Positions 44,701 to 54,984 of a DNA stretch of 64,000 nt are shown piece by piece. The DNA comes from Eunapius fragilis. Taxonomy: Eukaryota; Porifera; Demospongiae; Spongillida; Spongillidae. The notes beneath the pieces were generated by a model. It had not been told where the DNA came from. It saw only the letters and a program-made list of their open reading frames with translations, and did no database searches. Location: contig OY811973.1 in the NCBI GenBank assembly GCA_963681505.1, positions 5,738,128 to 5,802,127 on the forward strand, in the 5' to 3' direction. Every line of letters begins with the position of its first letter. Position 1 is the stretch's first letter. The position numbers and the translations under genes are program-made.

Positions 44701-45417
44701 TCGCTTTTCTACACTTGGAGTACATCCAGAATAATCCAGTTATGAGTGCTTTCGTACAAATCCTTGGTATGGAGAAAGCAATAAAAATGGAACACATTTA
44801 CCTTACATTTGTGATAGGTAATGCAGTGGATGGAGCAGCCACATTTGATGATCAGCCACACAAAGGTGTATAGTCTGTGCTCAATTATATTGTTATGGGC
44901 GTTTATACATTAAGTAATGCATACTGACCTGCTTTAAAAGTAACTTTCATGATGATCTTTGGATTATATGTGCCCATTACTTATAGATTCTGGTACCAGG
45001 CATATTGAAAAAGGTAGGAAGGAAGTTTTTGATGGAAGATTTACATGGTGCTAGTATTAAGCATAATTTTTTCAACACTAAATGGAACACTTTAGCTAGT
45101 GTAATAGTATCGGATTATAATCCATGGTCTCCATTTATACAGGTTATTGCTGTACATCTAAGAGGGCACGGAACAGGTGGTATGTGGCCTATACCTTGCT
45201 ACGAAACCCAGACCTGCAGCACCTGACTTGGAACAGATTGAATGAGGCTAGTATTAGTACAGACTTGTCCAAACCGAAGCTCAGACCCAAACCCCCACCA
45301 AAACCGGATGAGGCTAGTATTAGTACAGACTTGTTCAAACCGAAGCTCAAACCGAAACCCCCACCAAAACCCAAGCCTGCAGCTGTACATGACATGACAC
45401 TGGAAATAGAAAGCTAA
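41704..45417 (+). CDS. STRA6-like: STRA6-like retinol/RBP receptor, about 18 exons
   Basis: The protein is an integral membrane homologue of STRA6, which takes retinol from a carrier into cells. Exons read by splice signals and phase: 41704-41900, 42325-42473, 42527-42647, 42701-42773, 42833-42964, 43022-43092, 43140-43180, 43240-43304, 43534-43633, 43693-43768, 43826-43937, 43990-44038, 44076-44209, 44288-44416, 44470-44633, 44686-44817, 44987-45013, 45143-45417. They total about 681 residues (human 667). Aligned landmarks, in order: GLILLILSFMKKRV, GLIVPVNLL, WFWMLYQTVLYFPLFGC, YYKQCVKELLRYKR, QLYHWWTYVFFIINTFGG, GYSTYIAFLHLEYIQNNPVM and RARNRWYVAYTLLRNPDLQ. About nine hydrophobic segments are present. 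The tail has a two-copy EASISTDL...KPPPKP repeat. Most introns are 45-70 bp. The joint between 44038 and 44076 is out by one base with the sites chosen, the 42773/42833 joint is also uncertain, and the first exon may be longer. Confidence 0.85.
43339..43506. repeat. 57-bp tandem repeat, three copies, in a STRA6-like intron
   Basis: The unit contains TAATATTACTTGAGTGTTTT and CTAGCAGTTGTCAATCTGTA. The copies are almost identical and fill the intron between the exons ending 43304 and starting 43534. Each unit contains an acceptor-like TTTTTTACTAGCAG. Confidence 0.85.
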
Positions 45418-46257
45418 CATTTCATCAAAAAAAGGAGAGAAAAAGTAGTAGGGACTTTAATATTGCATCCATTTTAATGCACGGTTATGTTCCGTGCAAT
45501 GAATAATAACACGGTGTTTTATTTAGGTTAATGGACAGAACTTTTCTTAGCTTATCATCAATGTGGAGTTACTCTTGATGTTACTATAGTGATGATGATT
45601 GGTCGTAATACATGCATTCTTCTTGACTGACATTCAAGGCATAAGCATGAACTATATACTTAATGTTGAGAAAGACACATGCTTTCAACAATTTCTGCCT
45701 CATCACAGCCTCCAGATTCCATGCATGGTGAATGCATCATTTGCAAGAGGATTTTAATCACACACATTTTAATTTAAGCATTTTCAAGCAAATAATATCC
45801 TTGATCAAAATAGTGTGTATCAGTATGTGTGATCTTGGGTAGTTTGTGTAATCTGTATATTGTACACAAAATTATATGGTTGTTGAAATATACACACACA
45901 AAAACATTAACCTATGCTGCTACAGTACCTATTGCGTTACTTATAATTATTTTTGATTGAGAATATTTTTATTGCTTTTTTTTATTGATTATTAAATGAC
46001 ATGAATATACAGAAACAACACTGATTAAATACAAAGTACAGCTCTACAGTACACGAGCTATCCTAGAGAGGATAGCTGTAGCATTAGCCCTGACCAGGTG
46101 GAGATTCAGTTGGCCATAGATCTCATTAAGTACGATGGACTTTGGCCGACAGATGGAAGTGGCAAGTCTAGAGGCTACAGAGGAGATAATGGCAGTGGCT
46201 TCTTTTCCCTTTTTTTAATTATTTTATTATTATTATTAATAATAATGTAAATACATC
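45418..46257. other. 3' flank of STRA6-like gene, no further gene
   Basis: AT-rich sequence follows the stop at 45415-45417. AATAAAAC-like and AATAATAACA strings occur but no polyadenylation signal can be fixed. A segment at 46090-46200 (GGCCATAGATCTCATTAAGT) may be the edge of the LINE copy that starts at 46258. Confidence 0.4.
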
Positions 46258-47537
46258 CTAGGTGCTCCAATTGGGGATTATCTACACTGTTCTAAGTTTA
46301 TCGCTGGGAGGTGTGCTGAGTCTAGGAAGCTACTCTCTGGTCTAGTGGATGTTGCTGCAGTCGATCTCCAGGTAGCAGTTTCCTTATTGCGCATGTGTGG
46401 TAGCTTCTGCAGGATGGTCCACATAGCAAGGGTTACCCCACCAAGCCTGGCCACAGATGCTCTAAGGTCTTTTGATGAGGAGGTCAAGCAGTGCTTTGTA
46501 ATGTGCTCCGCCATCAATGTTACCAATGATGCCTGGAGCCAGGCACAGCTAGGACTAAAATTTGGGGGTCTGGGTCTTCGCTCCCTCTCTCACCATGCTG
46601 CTGCAGCGTTCATTGCCTCCCTGTCATTCTCCGGCTTTGGCAAGGCTGATAATATTCACCTAAAACAGGCAGTGGCAATGTTTAACACTCAGGTCTCCCC
46701 CTTTAAGGCCATTACAGTCAGTTCTGCTCTGGAGTCTCCCATTCACCAGAAGGTCTTGTCAGGATTGATCCAAGCCCAACATTTCCACATCTTGTTGGAA
46801 TCCTCCTCTCCAGCTAACAGAGCTTGCCTCCTGTCAGTGGCTGCTCCTCATGCTTCCTCTTGGCTATCAGTGGTCCCTTCCCCTGGTTTGGGCTTGCACC
46901 TGGAATCGAATGAGTTCCAGATGGCTATTAGGTGGTGGCTGGGGTTAGATACTTCTGGTTGGTCCATGTGCCCCGATACTGCTCTTGATCCTCTTGGTCA
47001 CCATGCTGTGACCTGCAGGCATGGGGGGGGGATGTGGTCACATGCCATAATCGTCTACGAGATGAGGTATTTGACCTTTGTCGTCGTGCCCACCTAAGTG
47101 TGAGTGTGGAGAGAGGTCATGGCCTTACCAGAGACCTTGCCCACACCAGACCTGCTGACATCCTCATTGCTGGCTGGGACAGAGGCAAACCTGCGGCACT
47201 AGACCTGACCCTTACCTCACCACTCTGCTCTGTCATCTTGGGTGAATCATGTCACCAGGCTGGTGCAGCAGCCCTGGCAGCAGAGACCCGCAAGCTCCAC
47301 TCCAATGGACCCAAGTGCCAAGAGTTGGGCTGGTCCTGCATCCCATTGGCAGTGGAGACTTATGGCAATTGGGGCAAGCAGGCACATGATACCTTCTCCA
47401 GGCTGGCATCCTTCCTAGCCATTCACCAGTCTTCCCCCAAGGCAGTAGTTGTGGCTGAAATTTATGGCCGGTTGAATGTGGTCCTGGTTCGGTCCATTGC
47501 TAGAGCCATCCTGGCCAGGGAGCTTCCACCCTCCTAA
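46258..47537 (+). pseudogene. LINE C-terminal part with restriction-like endonuclease
   Basis: Homology begins GAPIGDYLHCSKFIAGRCAE, a post-catalytic part of a reverse transcriptase, and continues through RMCGSFCRMVHIARVTPPSL. A zinc-knuckle-like CPDTALDPLGHHAVTCRHGG is followed, after a frame change at a G run (47025-47032), by RLRDEVFDLCRRAH, then RPADILIAGWDRGKPAALDL and TLTSP. The C..C-less HH...C knuckle, (R)HN, E and RP(A)D...D pattern resembles the restriction-like nuclease of R2/NeSL-type LINEs. The frame ends at TAA 47535-47537. The 5' two thirds of the LINE are absent, as is usual for incomplete target-primed copies. No poly-A tail or duplication was found. Confidence 0.6.
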
Positions 47538-47792
47538 CTTGCTATTAGTAGTTTAGTTGTACTTAATAATATTGTTATTTAGTTTTGGTCATGTTTTTGT
47601 GTATTTTGTATGTCCTATAAATACAACAATCAGTCTTTTATTACATAAACACAGGCATGAAATACACATCAAACACAGACAGGTACGGTTCTACACTATT
47701 TGGATAATGGCTCTGATTAAGCAATTGCTTTAAGTTGGAGAACAGGTCGAAAAAAGCCGTGACTTTGGCAGGGACTTGTCGAGCTGCAACTT

Positions 47793-48420
47793 GTGCAAAA
47801 AAAAATGAAGCCTCTTTACCCCAAGCCCCATAGGAATCAACTGCTAGAGGGGATTGAGACCCACCCTAGAGCTGAACACTTTTCATCATTGTACTGGTGT
47901 TTCCTGCTCTCTGTTTCCTCAAGGACTGCACCAATCGTTGCTCCTGCTTCAGCTAAAGTTGAAGGATTTAGCGATGAGACAACAAAGATGTCCAGGGCAA
48001 CGGGCCTCCCAAGATTCCAATTCTGCAACAGAATATCGGCAGGTCATGACTGTGAATGGTTAGGAAACACAGGGAAAAGTTTCGTGTTCCCATCTTTGGA
48101 TTTTGATCCATGTTCCCAGGGTATTCCCAGGTTTGCAGTTTTCTTTGCTAACCACATCTGAGGTACAATGTTGACATAAAGCCATTCCACCCTGGGAATG
48201 TGGATCAAAATCCAAGGATGGGAACACGAAACTTTTTCCTGTGAAAGAGCCCAGCGCCAGCTTCAACTTGGACAGAAGCATGCGCACGGTGAAGGAAGTG
48301 CACTAAAGTGTCCCTGAGTGCATTATGGCGTAATACAACATCACCCCCACATTTGCAAGTTAAAGCGTGGTGTCCAAGAGGGTCCAGACTGTGGGCAGGG
48401 CAGAAGGCACACTGAGATAT
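47793..48420 (-). pseudogene. Second LINE endonuclease copy, split by a MITE
   Basis: The - strand frame from 48420 reads SLDPLGHHALTCKCGGDVVL, RHNALRDTLVHFLHRAHASV and QVEAGAGL. It is then interrupted by the MITE at 48068-48243 and resumes LLQNWNLGRPVALDIFVV, STLAEAGATIGAVLEETESR and CSALGWVSIPSSS. It is about 40-50 percent similar by eye to the + strand copy at 46258-47537, so the two are different subfamilies lying tail to tail. It is truncated on both sides. Confidence 0.6.
48068..48243. mobile_element. CACAGGG-end MITE, subfamily B, 176 bp
   Basis: The ends are CACAGGGAAAAGTTTCGTGT and, inverted, CACAGGAAAAAGTTTCGTGT. AAA lies at 48065-48067 and 48244-48246. It is inserted in the LINE copy. 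CAC-type ends with a 3-bp duplication fit the CACTA (CMC) superfamily. Confidence 0.8.
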
Positions 48421-48539
48421 TATTAATATACCAATCACACATACAATTGATTATATACACAACCTCAACTGTACTGCGCAAGCGCAACTAAAAGGTCAAA
48501 GTTAACTACTAGTTCCCATCACTACACTCTTCTCTCCTT

Positions 48540-51500
48540 AATATCGATCAGGTGGATGATGAATTCTTTTTGGGTAACGCCCGCGGTGGCGATACTTCTT
48601 GAACTGTTACATCTGCCTTTACTACCACCTCAGCTTCTAGCTTTTCTTTATTCTCTGTATTCGTAAGGTCTTCTTCAGGTTGGTGATCCTCTTGTGTACT
48701 TTCCTTTACACTATCCTGTGGCACCACCTATACTTCCTCATCTATTAATGCAGCTGCAGATGCCTTTTCTTCCTTCTCCTGTTGTTGTTTCCCCTGTCTC
48801 ACAAGATGCTCCACATGCCTTCTCCACTTTTGACCATCCTGCAGTTCTACTATAGAGGACAATGAACCACAACATTTAGAATGATACCTGGTAACCACTT
48901 TAGGCTAGCAGAGAAATTTCTTGCCATCACCAGATCTATGGGAATAAATACCTGCTCCCTTACCTGAACATCATGTTGTTGCTTTTGCTCTACTTGCTTA
49001 AGTGCCACTCTCTGAATCCTCAAGAGATCCAACTTGGTTCTCCATTTCCTCTGAAGAAACAACCTGCATGGAGCTTATTAGTGACAGTGTGAGGAGTGGT
49101 GCGATATGATAACAAAAATGAACTTAACAACAGTTGTCCCATCTCCTTCCCCTGCCTGCATTGCTTGCTTAAAGGTCTGCACAAACCTTTCAACAAGCCC
49201 ATTCGTAGCAGGATGATATGGCACGCTCAATGCTTAATACCATTGACAGTGATAAATGCTTTGAAATCTTTGGCCACAAATTGTGGACCATTGTCACAAA
49301 CTATTTGTTCAGGCATTCCATACGCTGCAAATATCTGTCGCAATACCTCTAGGGTCTTTTGGATGATAGTATCAGACCTGATGAACACCTCAGGTCACTT
49401 AGAATGAGCATCAACTAATAACAAAACATTTCCCCACACAATGGGCCTGCAAAGTCTATGTGTACCCGTTGAAAGGGTCTAGTTGGCCACACCCAGGGAT
49501 GTAATGGAGCCAGTGGGGGGGATGCTTTGACTACCAAGCATGCACCCACATACTGTTCAATTTCCTTATCAATCTGTGGCCACCAGACGTGACTTCTAGC
49601 TAAAGCTTTCATTTTTGACATTCCTGGGTGATTATCATGAAGCTCTTGTAACACTTTCTCTCTCAATTTGCCCGTTATGATTACCCTTATCCCCCACAGA
49701 AGTGTATCATTTTCTACCAAAAGTTCTTCTTGATGGGTGTAAAAGGGCTGCAATATTTCAGGTACTGCCTCAGGCCACCCATTAAGATCATAACGTGTGG
49801 CATTCCTTAGCTGATCTACCATTACTGGCAGGGTTTCTTGCTGCACACTCAACACACTTGTTTCCCTACCTTCTTCATCCTCTTCTAGAACTTGCAAAGG
49901 TAATCTGGACAGGCCATCTGCATTGCTGTGCTCCAGAGTAGGCCTAAACTTGATCTCATACATGTAGGCAGGCAATATTAAGACCCATCTTTGCAGTCTG
50001 GATGCTGCCAATGCAATGTTGTGGAATACCTGTTTTTGGACCTAAGATTGTTGTCAAAGCCTTGTGGTCTGTCAAAAGAGTAAATTTTCGATGAAACAAA
50101 TATTGGTGAAACTTTTTGATCGCAAAAACTAATCTTAGTGCTTCTTTTTCCACCTGAGCGTAGCGGCATTCTGCAGTAGAAGGAGAATGTGAGGCAAATG
50201 CAACAGGTCTTTCTGACCGATCTGGTAATACATGAGAAATAACTGCCCAACACCATGTGAAGAAGCATCAGCTACCAATATCAATGGCAACTGTGGGTCG
50301 TAATGTACCAGTACATCAGAAGAACTCCGTAACTGTTTAGCCTCACTAAATGCCTTAACATGTGCTTCATTCGATACCCACTCTCTACCTTTTTAAAGAA
50401 GTTGATAAGAAGGTGCCAAATGTGTGGACAAATTATGAATAGTTGTTCACTAATCCCAAAAATACCTTCAGTTTTAGGAACTGGAGCATTAACAATGGCA
50501 TCCACCTTACTTGGAAGTGGGTGCAATCCCTGTTTATCAATACGATGCCCCAAAAAATCAACACTTGATGCCAGAAAAACACATTTTTCCTTACGAATTT
50601 GCACATTATGGCGCTTCAAACGATTCAAAACCTCTTCTAGATTACTCAGATGTTCCCCTTCAGTTCCCCCTGTGACCAAGATATCATCTATATAGCAGAC
50701 CACTTGTGGCACCCCTTGCAACAACGTATCCATCAGCTTCTGGAACATAGCAGGAGCTGATGCCACCTCAAAAGGCATCCTGGTTTATTGAAAATAAACC
50801 CTTATGTGTGTTAACTGTACATAGCTTTTTTGATTGCTCATTCCAAGGTAACTGCAGATAAGCATTGGTGAGGTCTATTTTAGTGAATTTTTTACCCCCT
50901 GCTAAAGTTGCAAATAAATTCTCTGGTTTTGGTAAGGGGTATTGCTCTATATCAAGCACTGGGTTCAAGGTCACTTTAAAATCTCCACACACACGTAACT
51001 GGTGATTAGCTTTCACAACAGGTACAATAGGGTAATCACTATGGCTAACCTTCACAATTATTCCTCGATATCCCTTCTCTAGCCTTTCTAACTCTTGTTC
51101 AACGGCCCCTTTTATTGCAAATGGTACTGACCGAGGTCTGCAAAAAACTGGCTGCACATTCTCCTTTAGTACCAATTTTGCTTCAAAAGGTTGAATCTTA
51201 CTTGGTTCCCCACTGAACACCTCAGCATATTCTTCCAACAAGTTACTACGGACAGGTTCCCTGCACATGTTAACAACCCTACTTCCTACTAAATTGAATT
51301 TTGACAGCCAATCTCTACCTACTAAGCTAAGACCCTGACCATCAACTACAATCACAGAGCAACTTTTTGTTTGTCCCCCATACTGTACCACTGCAGTGAA
51401 TTCTCCCCACACCTTAATGGGCTCTGATGTGTAAGTTTTCAGTCTGATCATTGATGATTGCCTGAACCTTGTCTGCCGGGTCTTAAGGACACAGCACAGC

Positions 51501-51600
51501 ATCAACTTCCAGTCATAAAAATTAAAGCAATCATATATGTATTCTTTAGTATGGGTCTTATCTAGGCAGAGCTCGACAATGCTTTGATCTCCCATTCAGC
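48540..51600 (-). mobile_element. Ty3/gypsy retroelement fossil A
   Basis: Read right to left, the remains are in the usual gypsy order: a retropepsin-like stretch (LVGRDWLSKF), reverse transcriptase (KIDLTNAYLQLPW, CYIDDILV), RNase H, and integrase (HDNHPGMSK zinc part, HIDFAGPL core). It is broken, with about six breaks. No gag region or terminal repeats were recognised, so age cannot be set from repeat divergence. The coding remains are still easily read, which suggests middle age at most. Confidence 0.75.
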
Positions 51601-52183
51601 TTGCTTCAGACAATCGTTTTCTGGCTCCAAATCGCTGGACGTATAGATAGGACCAAAATGTGACACATAGGACAGTTCTCTCCTGATAGTAGTCGCCCTA
51701 TAGCTTGTGTATAACTTCACTGGGAGATAAATGGTCATTTATGATCCTTCGCGAATGCATGTACTGTCATTTGCTGTGCTTTGAAGTAAGTGCGACTCCG
51801 TTTGGGCATATCTATTTTGAAGGCGTTCACTATCTACATCTACATCCACTACTGACTTCACTTGGAGTTTGAATGACATTCTGTGTCCCGTGATTCCAAT
51901 AAACCTTGATCGTCATCGGGCAATTGCAAACTATACTATTGGAGTCAATAGCTTCGCCTTCTGGGCAATGTGAAAGTCGCTGCACTGTTGGTACAGTTTT
52001 CCATTTTCCGTTTCTCGGAAAGGAAAAAGCTGTCAAGAGACTTGATATGAACAATTTAGCAGATCAACTGCGTTCTCTTTCCCTCTGTTCCGGCCGTCCA
52101 ATATCAAAATCAATGGAGTAAGCAGCAGTGAACAGTGCTAGTTAAGCCGAAGTGGCAATAGAGGCAAATGCACGTATATCGCA
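51601..52183. other. Flank of fossil A, nothing recognised
   Basis: No long terminal repeat or gag-like sequence is evident. Open frames on both strands (51830-52121) look random. Confidence 0.4.
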
Positions 52184-52658
52184 GCCGGGGGGGGGAAAAA
52201 TCGTGTTCCGCCGGGACCTTGGGTTTATCCTATCGACCTTGGGATCTGTTTCATCAAATGTATTCACTGTTGACTTAGGCACTTTGAATATGTTTGATGG
52301 AACAGACAGATCCCAAGGTGGATAGCATTAGGGTACAGTAGCGGCTCGCTCCAGCGGTAATTATCACATTCGCTCCAGCGGAAAAATAATTATTTCACCT
52401 GGTACAGAAGAAACTGTTGGTGTACTTAGCAAACCCGCCTTTGGTTGACTATGCTCCTCTCTAAATGGAATTCACTGTTTATACGCGGCTTTGCTGTGTA
52501 TATAGCGCTTCGTAATCCGCCCCTTCTCTAATAAGTACACCAACAGTTTCTTCTGTACCAGGTGAAATAATTATTTTTCCGCTGGAGCGAATGTGATAAT
52601 TACCGCTGGAACGAGCCGCTACTGTAAAACACAAAGTCCGGAACTTTTTTCCCCTGTG
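52184..52658. mobile_element. CACAGGG-end MITE, subfamily A, with nested MITE
   Basis: The outer element shares AAAAATCGTGTTCCG, CCTATCGACCTTGGGATCTG and CATCAAATGTATTCACTG with the copy at 58475-58652 and ends TTTTTTCCCCTGTG. Its left end is worn into a G run. The nested element (52336-52624) separates its right end from the rest. Confidence 0.65.
52336..52624. mobile_element. MITE, Tc1/mariner type, 289 bp, nested
   Basis: The ends are CAGTAGCGGCTCGCTCCAGC and, inverted, CAGTAGCGGCTCGTTCCAGC. TA lies at 52334-52335 and 52625-52626. Arms of about 95 bp are almost identical (through GGTACAGAAGAAACTGTTGG), so it is young. No coding capacity. Confidence 0.85.
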
Positions 52659-52782
52659 TATATTTGGCGGAACACGATATGCAAATCTAATTATAAGAAC
52701 AATTTAATATCCCTAGGGGTTAAATTAATAGATGAAAAAAATTAATTTTGGTGTAGGGTGGCCGGAACTAATCCGTGACATG

Positions 52783-52783
<1 letters not shown>

Positions 52784-52817
<34 letters not shown>
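52784..52817. repeat. Poly-G tract
   Basis: A run of 34 G residues. Homopolymer length in an assembly is uncertain. Confidence 0.85.
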
Positions 52818-52819
<2 letters not shown>

Positions 52820-54980
52820 TCCCGGGAACCCAGGGAACCCCCCAGCCTACGGGCCTGAACCTTTAATCTATTTTCATCTTAATTCAGGATGGAAATCCTG
52901 AATGAAGTATGACTTTACGCCGCTCGTATCGACATCAATTCGAACGGCATTGATGATTTTTTTTGTTGCTATCTAGCTTCTATAGGCTTTCATCAAAACA
53001 GCGCTATCTATTTTAGTCGTTCAAATTTTGAGTGTTTCCTTTTTCGTTCGCAAATAACGCCGCAGTAACCATCAAAGTCAGGTATGAAGTTGAGGAAAGA
53101 GCTAGCAGGAAGCTTACTTTCAAGATAGAAACTGTTACAAAGATATGTAAAGACAGCCACATAAGCAAATTCAAGAATATGGGACACAGGAGGTACGAGC
53201 ATCGGATTAATTCAAGGCGGACTAAGCGAAGCGAGTCAAAGCGGGTGGTATATGATGGTTAGTCTCTGCAAAATAAAAATAAAAACGCATTTCTGTCGTT
53301 GAGAGTGATGCAGAAATACCTGGCATTGGTAGAAATACTGTCAACAGTACTATTGGGACATAAAAAGAAAAGGGGGGATGCTCGGACAGTGATCATAAAT
53401 TACACTTTTCTATTATTTAGTGTACAAGTTTGATAAAAATACAACTTCTACCAAGAGTCTGGAGGTGCTACCACCAATAAGTAGTGAAAAGGAGTAATAT
53501 TGATATGTTCAATGTTATTTGTAAGCATTACAAACTATAAATTGCTAATCATTTAATTTAGAGCAACGAAACGTGCTTATGCATCCTTGAAGTTTGGGCA
53601 GCTTTCTAGATGATTAAAATTATTCCATGCTATAAAATGTGCGCACCATTGGTGAAACAAACAGCTTCTATGTATTAATAATTTTAATTTTCACTGCAAT
53701 GGTTGTTATAAACGGAAGAACTCATTATCCTGAATTCAGGATTTTATACCGATCCTGAATGATATGATCGTTTCACCGCGCAGATTAAAGATTCAGTATC
53801 CTCCAAAAGAACAAGTTGCAGACAAACGTCTAAGTTCAGCCATTAACTGAGCTATTGACTCAGCTGTCAACTGCAGCTGGTTAATCGGAAACGCTCCACC
53901 ACTACCGTTCATAATGTTGTGTTTGATGTGGTTGTGAGATATTCTTTTATCAAAGCTATAGCAATGTATCAAGATAAATACATCTTTTTAACATGAGTTG
54001 CAACTGTGTGCAGGTACAGAGAGCTTGTAGGGCTGCATTTAGCCCAACAAAATTCTGGATGTGTTACTTAGGCATCTATTAATATTCCTGGCTTCTTGCA
54101 GCACTTCTCCTGTATAAATCTTAATACCCTTAATGGAAAAGTAAATATATATATGATTTATGAACCATATAGATGAGTACATCTACTAACTGATCACACC
54201 ATGTACGTGCTATTGCTTTTTTAAAAAGCAATAGCACGTTTATCTTTTCACATGGTGTGATCTTTTGTGCACATGTATATGATTAAATAAATATTAGCAC
54301 GTACTACGCTTAGAGGTTGTATCGGAATCGAAGCGTCATGCATGTTTATAGGCGTACGAAGCTTAGCGCACATCCTTCGCAACTTGGGCTACGCCCATTT
54401 AGCGTAGTTCCATTGTCATCGTTACGTCTGTGTAAACTTTGTGGTCAAGCGGCAGTTCAAAGAAACATCAAGTTTTTGACATAAATCCATTTATAACTTA
54501 CCAGCGGAACGGATACCCAAAATTACTTTTAATGAATTAACTACCTCACAACCTATCTCGTCACGTGGTAAAATTGATATATAAAAATGAATTATGGTGT
54601 TTTGAGATAATTAGACAAGTGTAAAACAACTAGTCATAATATTAAATCTATTAAGGTTATCTCACAATACATACATGTGTGTACACCCATGAGGTGAGTG
54701 CATTGTAGTGTTAGAAACAGTTTCAATTAAAACTATTTTGACACACTACAGCTTTGCAAAACAGTGATAGTAATCACATAATTTCATGGCATCTACAAAG
54801 TTGACGAAATATTGCCAATTAACCAAAGTGAATCAGAAAGTGAAACTCTGCATAATAACTAATCCCTATAAGCCCTATTAGATTACTGAAAAATAAAAAA
54901 GATTTGAGAATGTCGTGGCAAAAGTTGTGATGATCTACCATGGATTGTCTCTTGAGCAATCATTGGCAACAGAGAAAAAT
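52818..54980. other. Two kb with no gene recognised
   Basis: AT-rich sequence. One 76-codon open frame (53032-53262, +; KSRYEVEERASRKLTFKIE-like) has an acceptor- and donor-free context and no recognised identity. It contains the palindrome at 54192-54262. Confidence 0.5.
54192..54262. repeat. 71-bp hairpin
   Basis: GATCACACCATG pairs with CATGGTGTGATC, and ACGTGCTATTGCTTTTTT with its complement. One arm carries an extra TTATCTTTTCA. Confidence 0.75.
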
Positions 54981-54984
54981 TCAC

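Noticed and set aside
47837-48063. Small + strand frames across the second LINE copy
   Set aside because: They are shadows of the - strand endonuclease frame.
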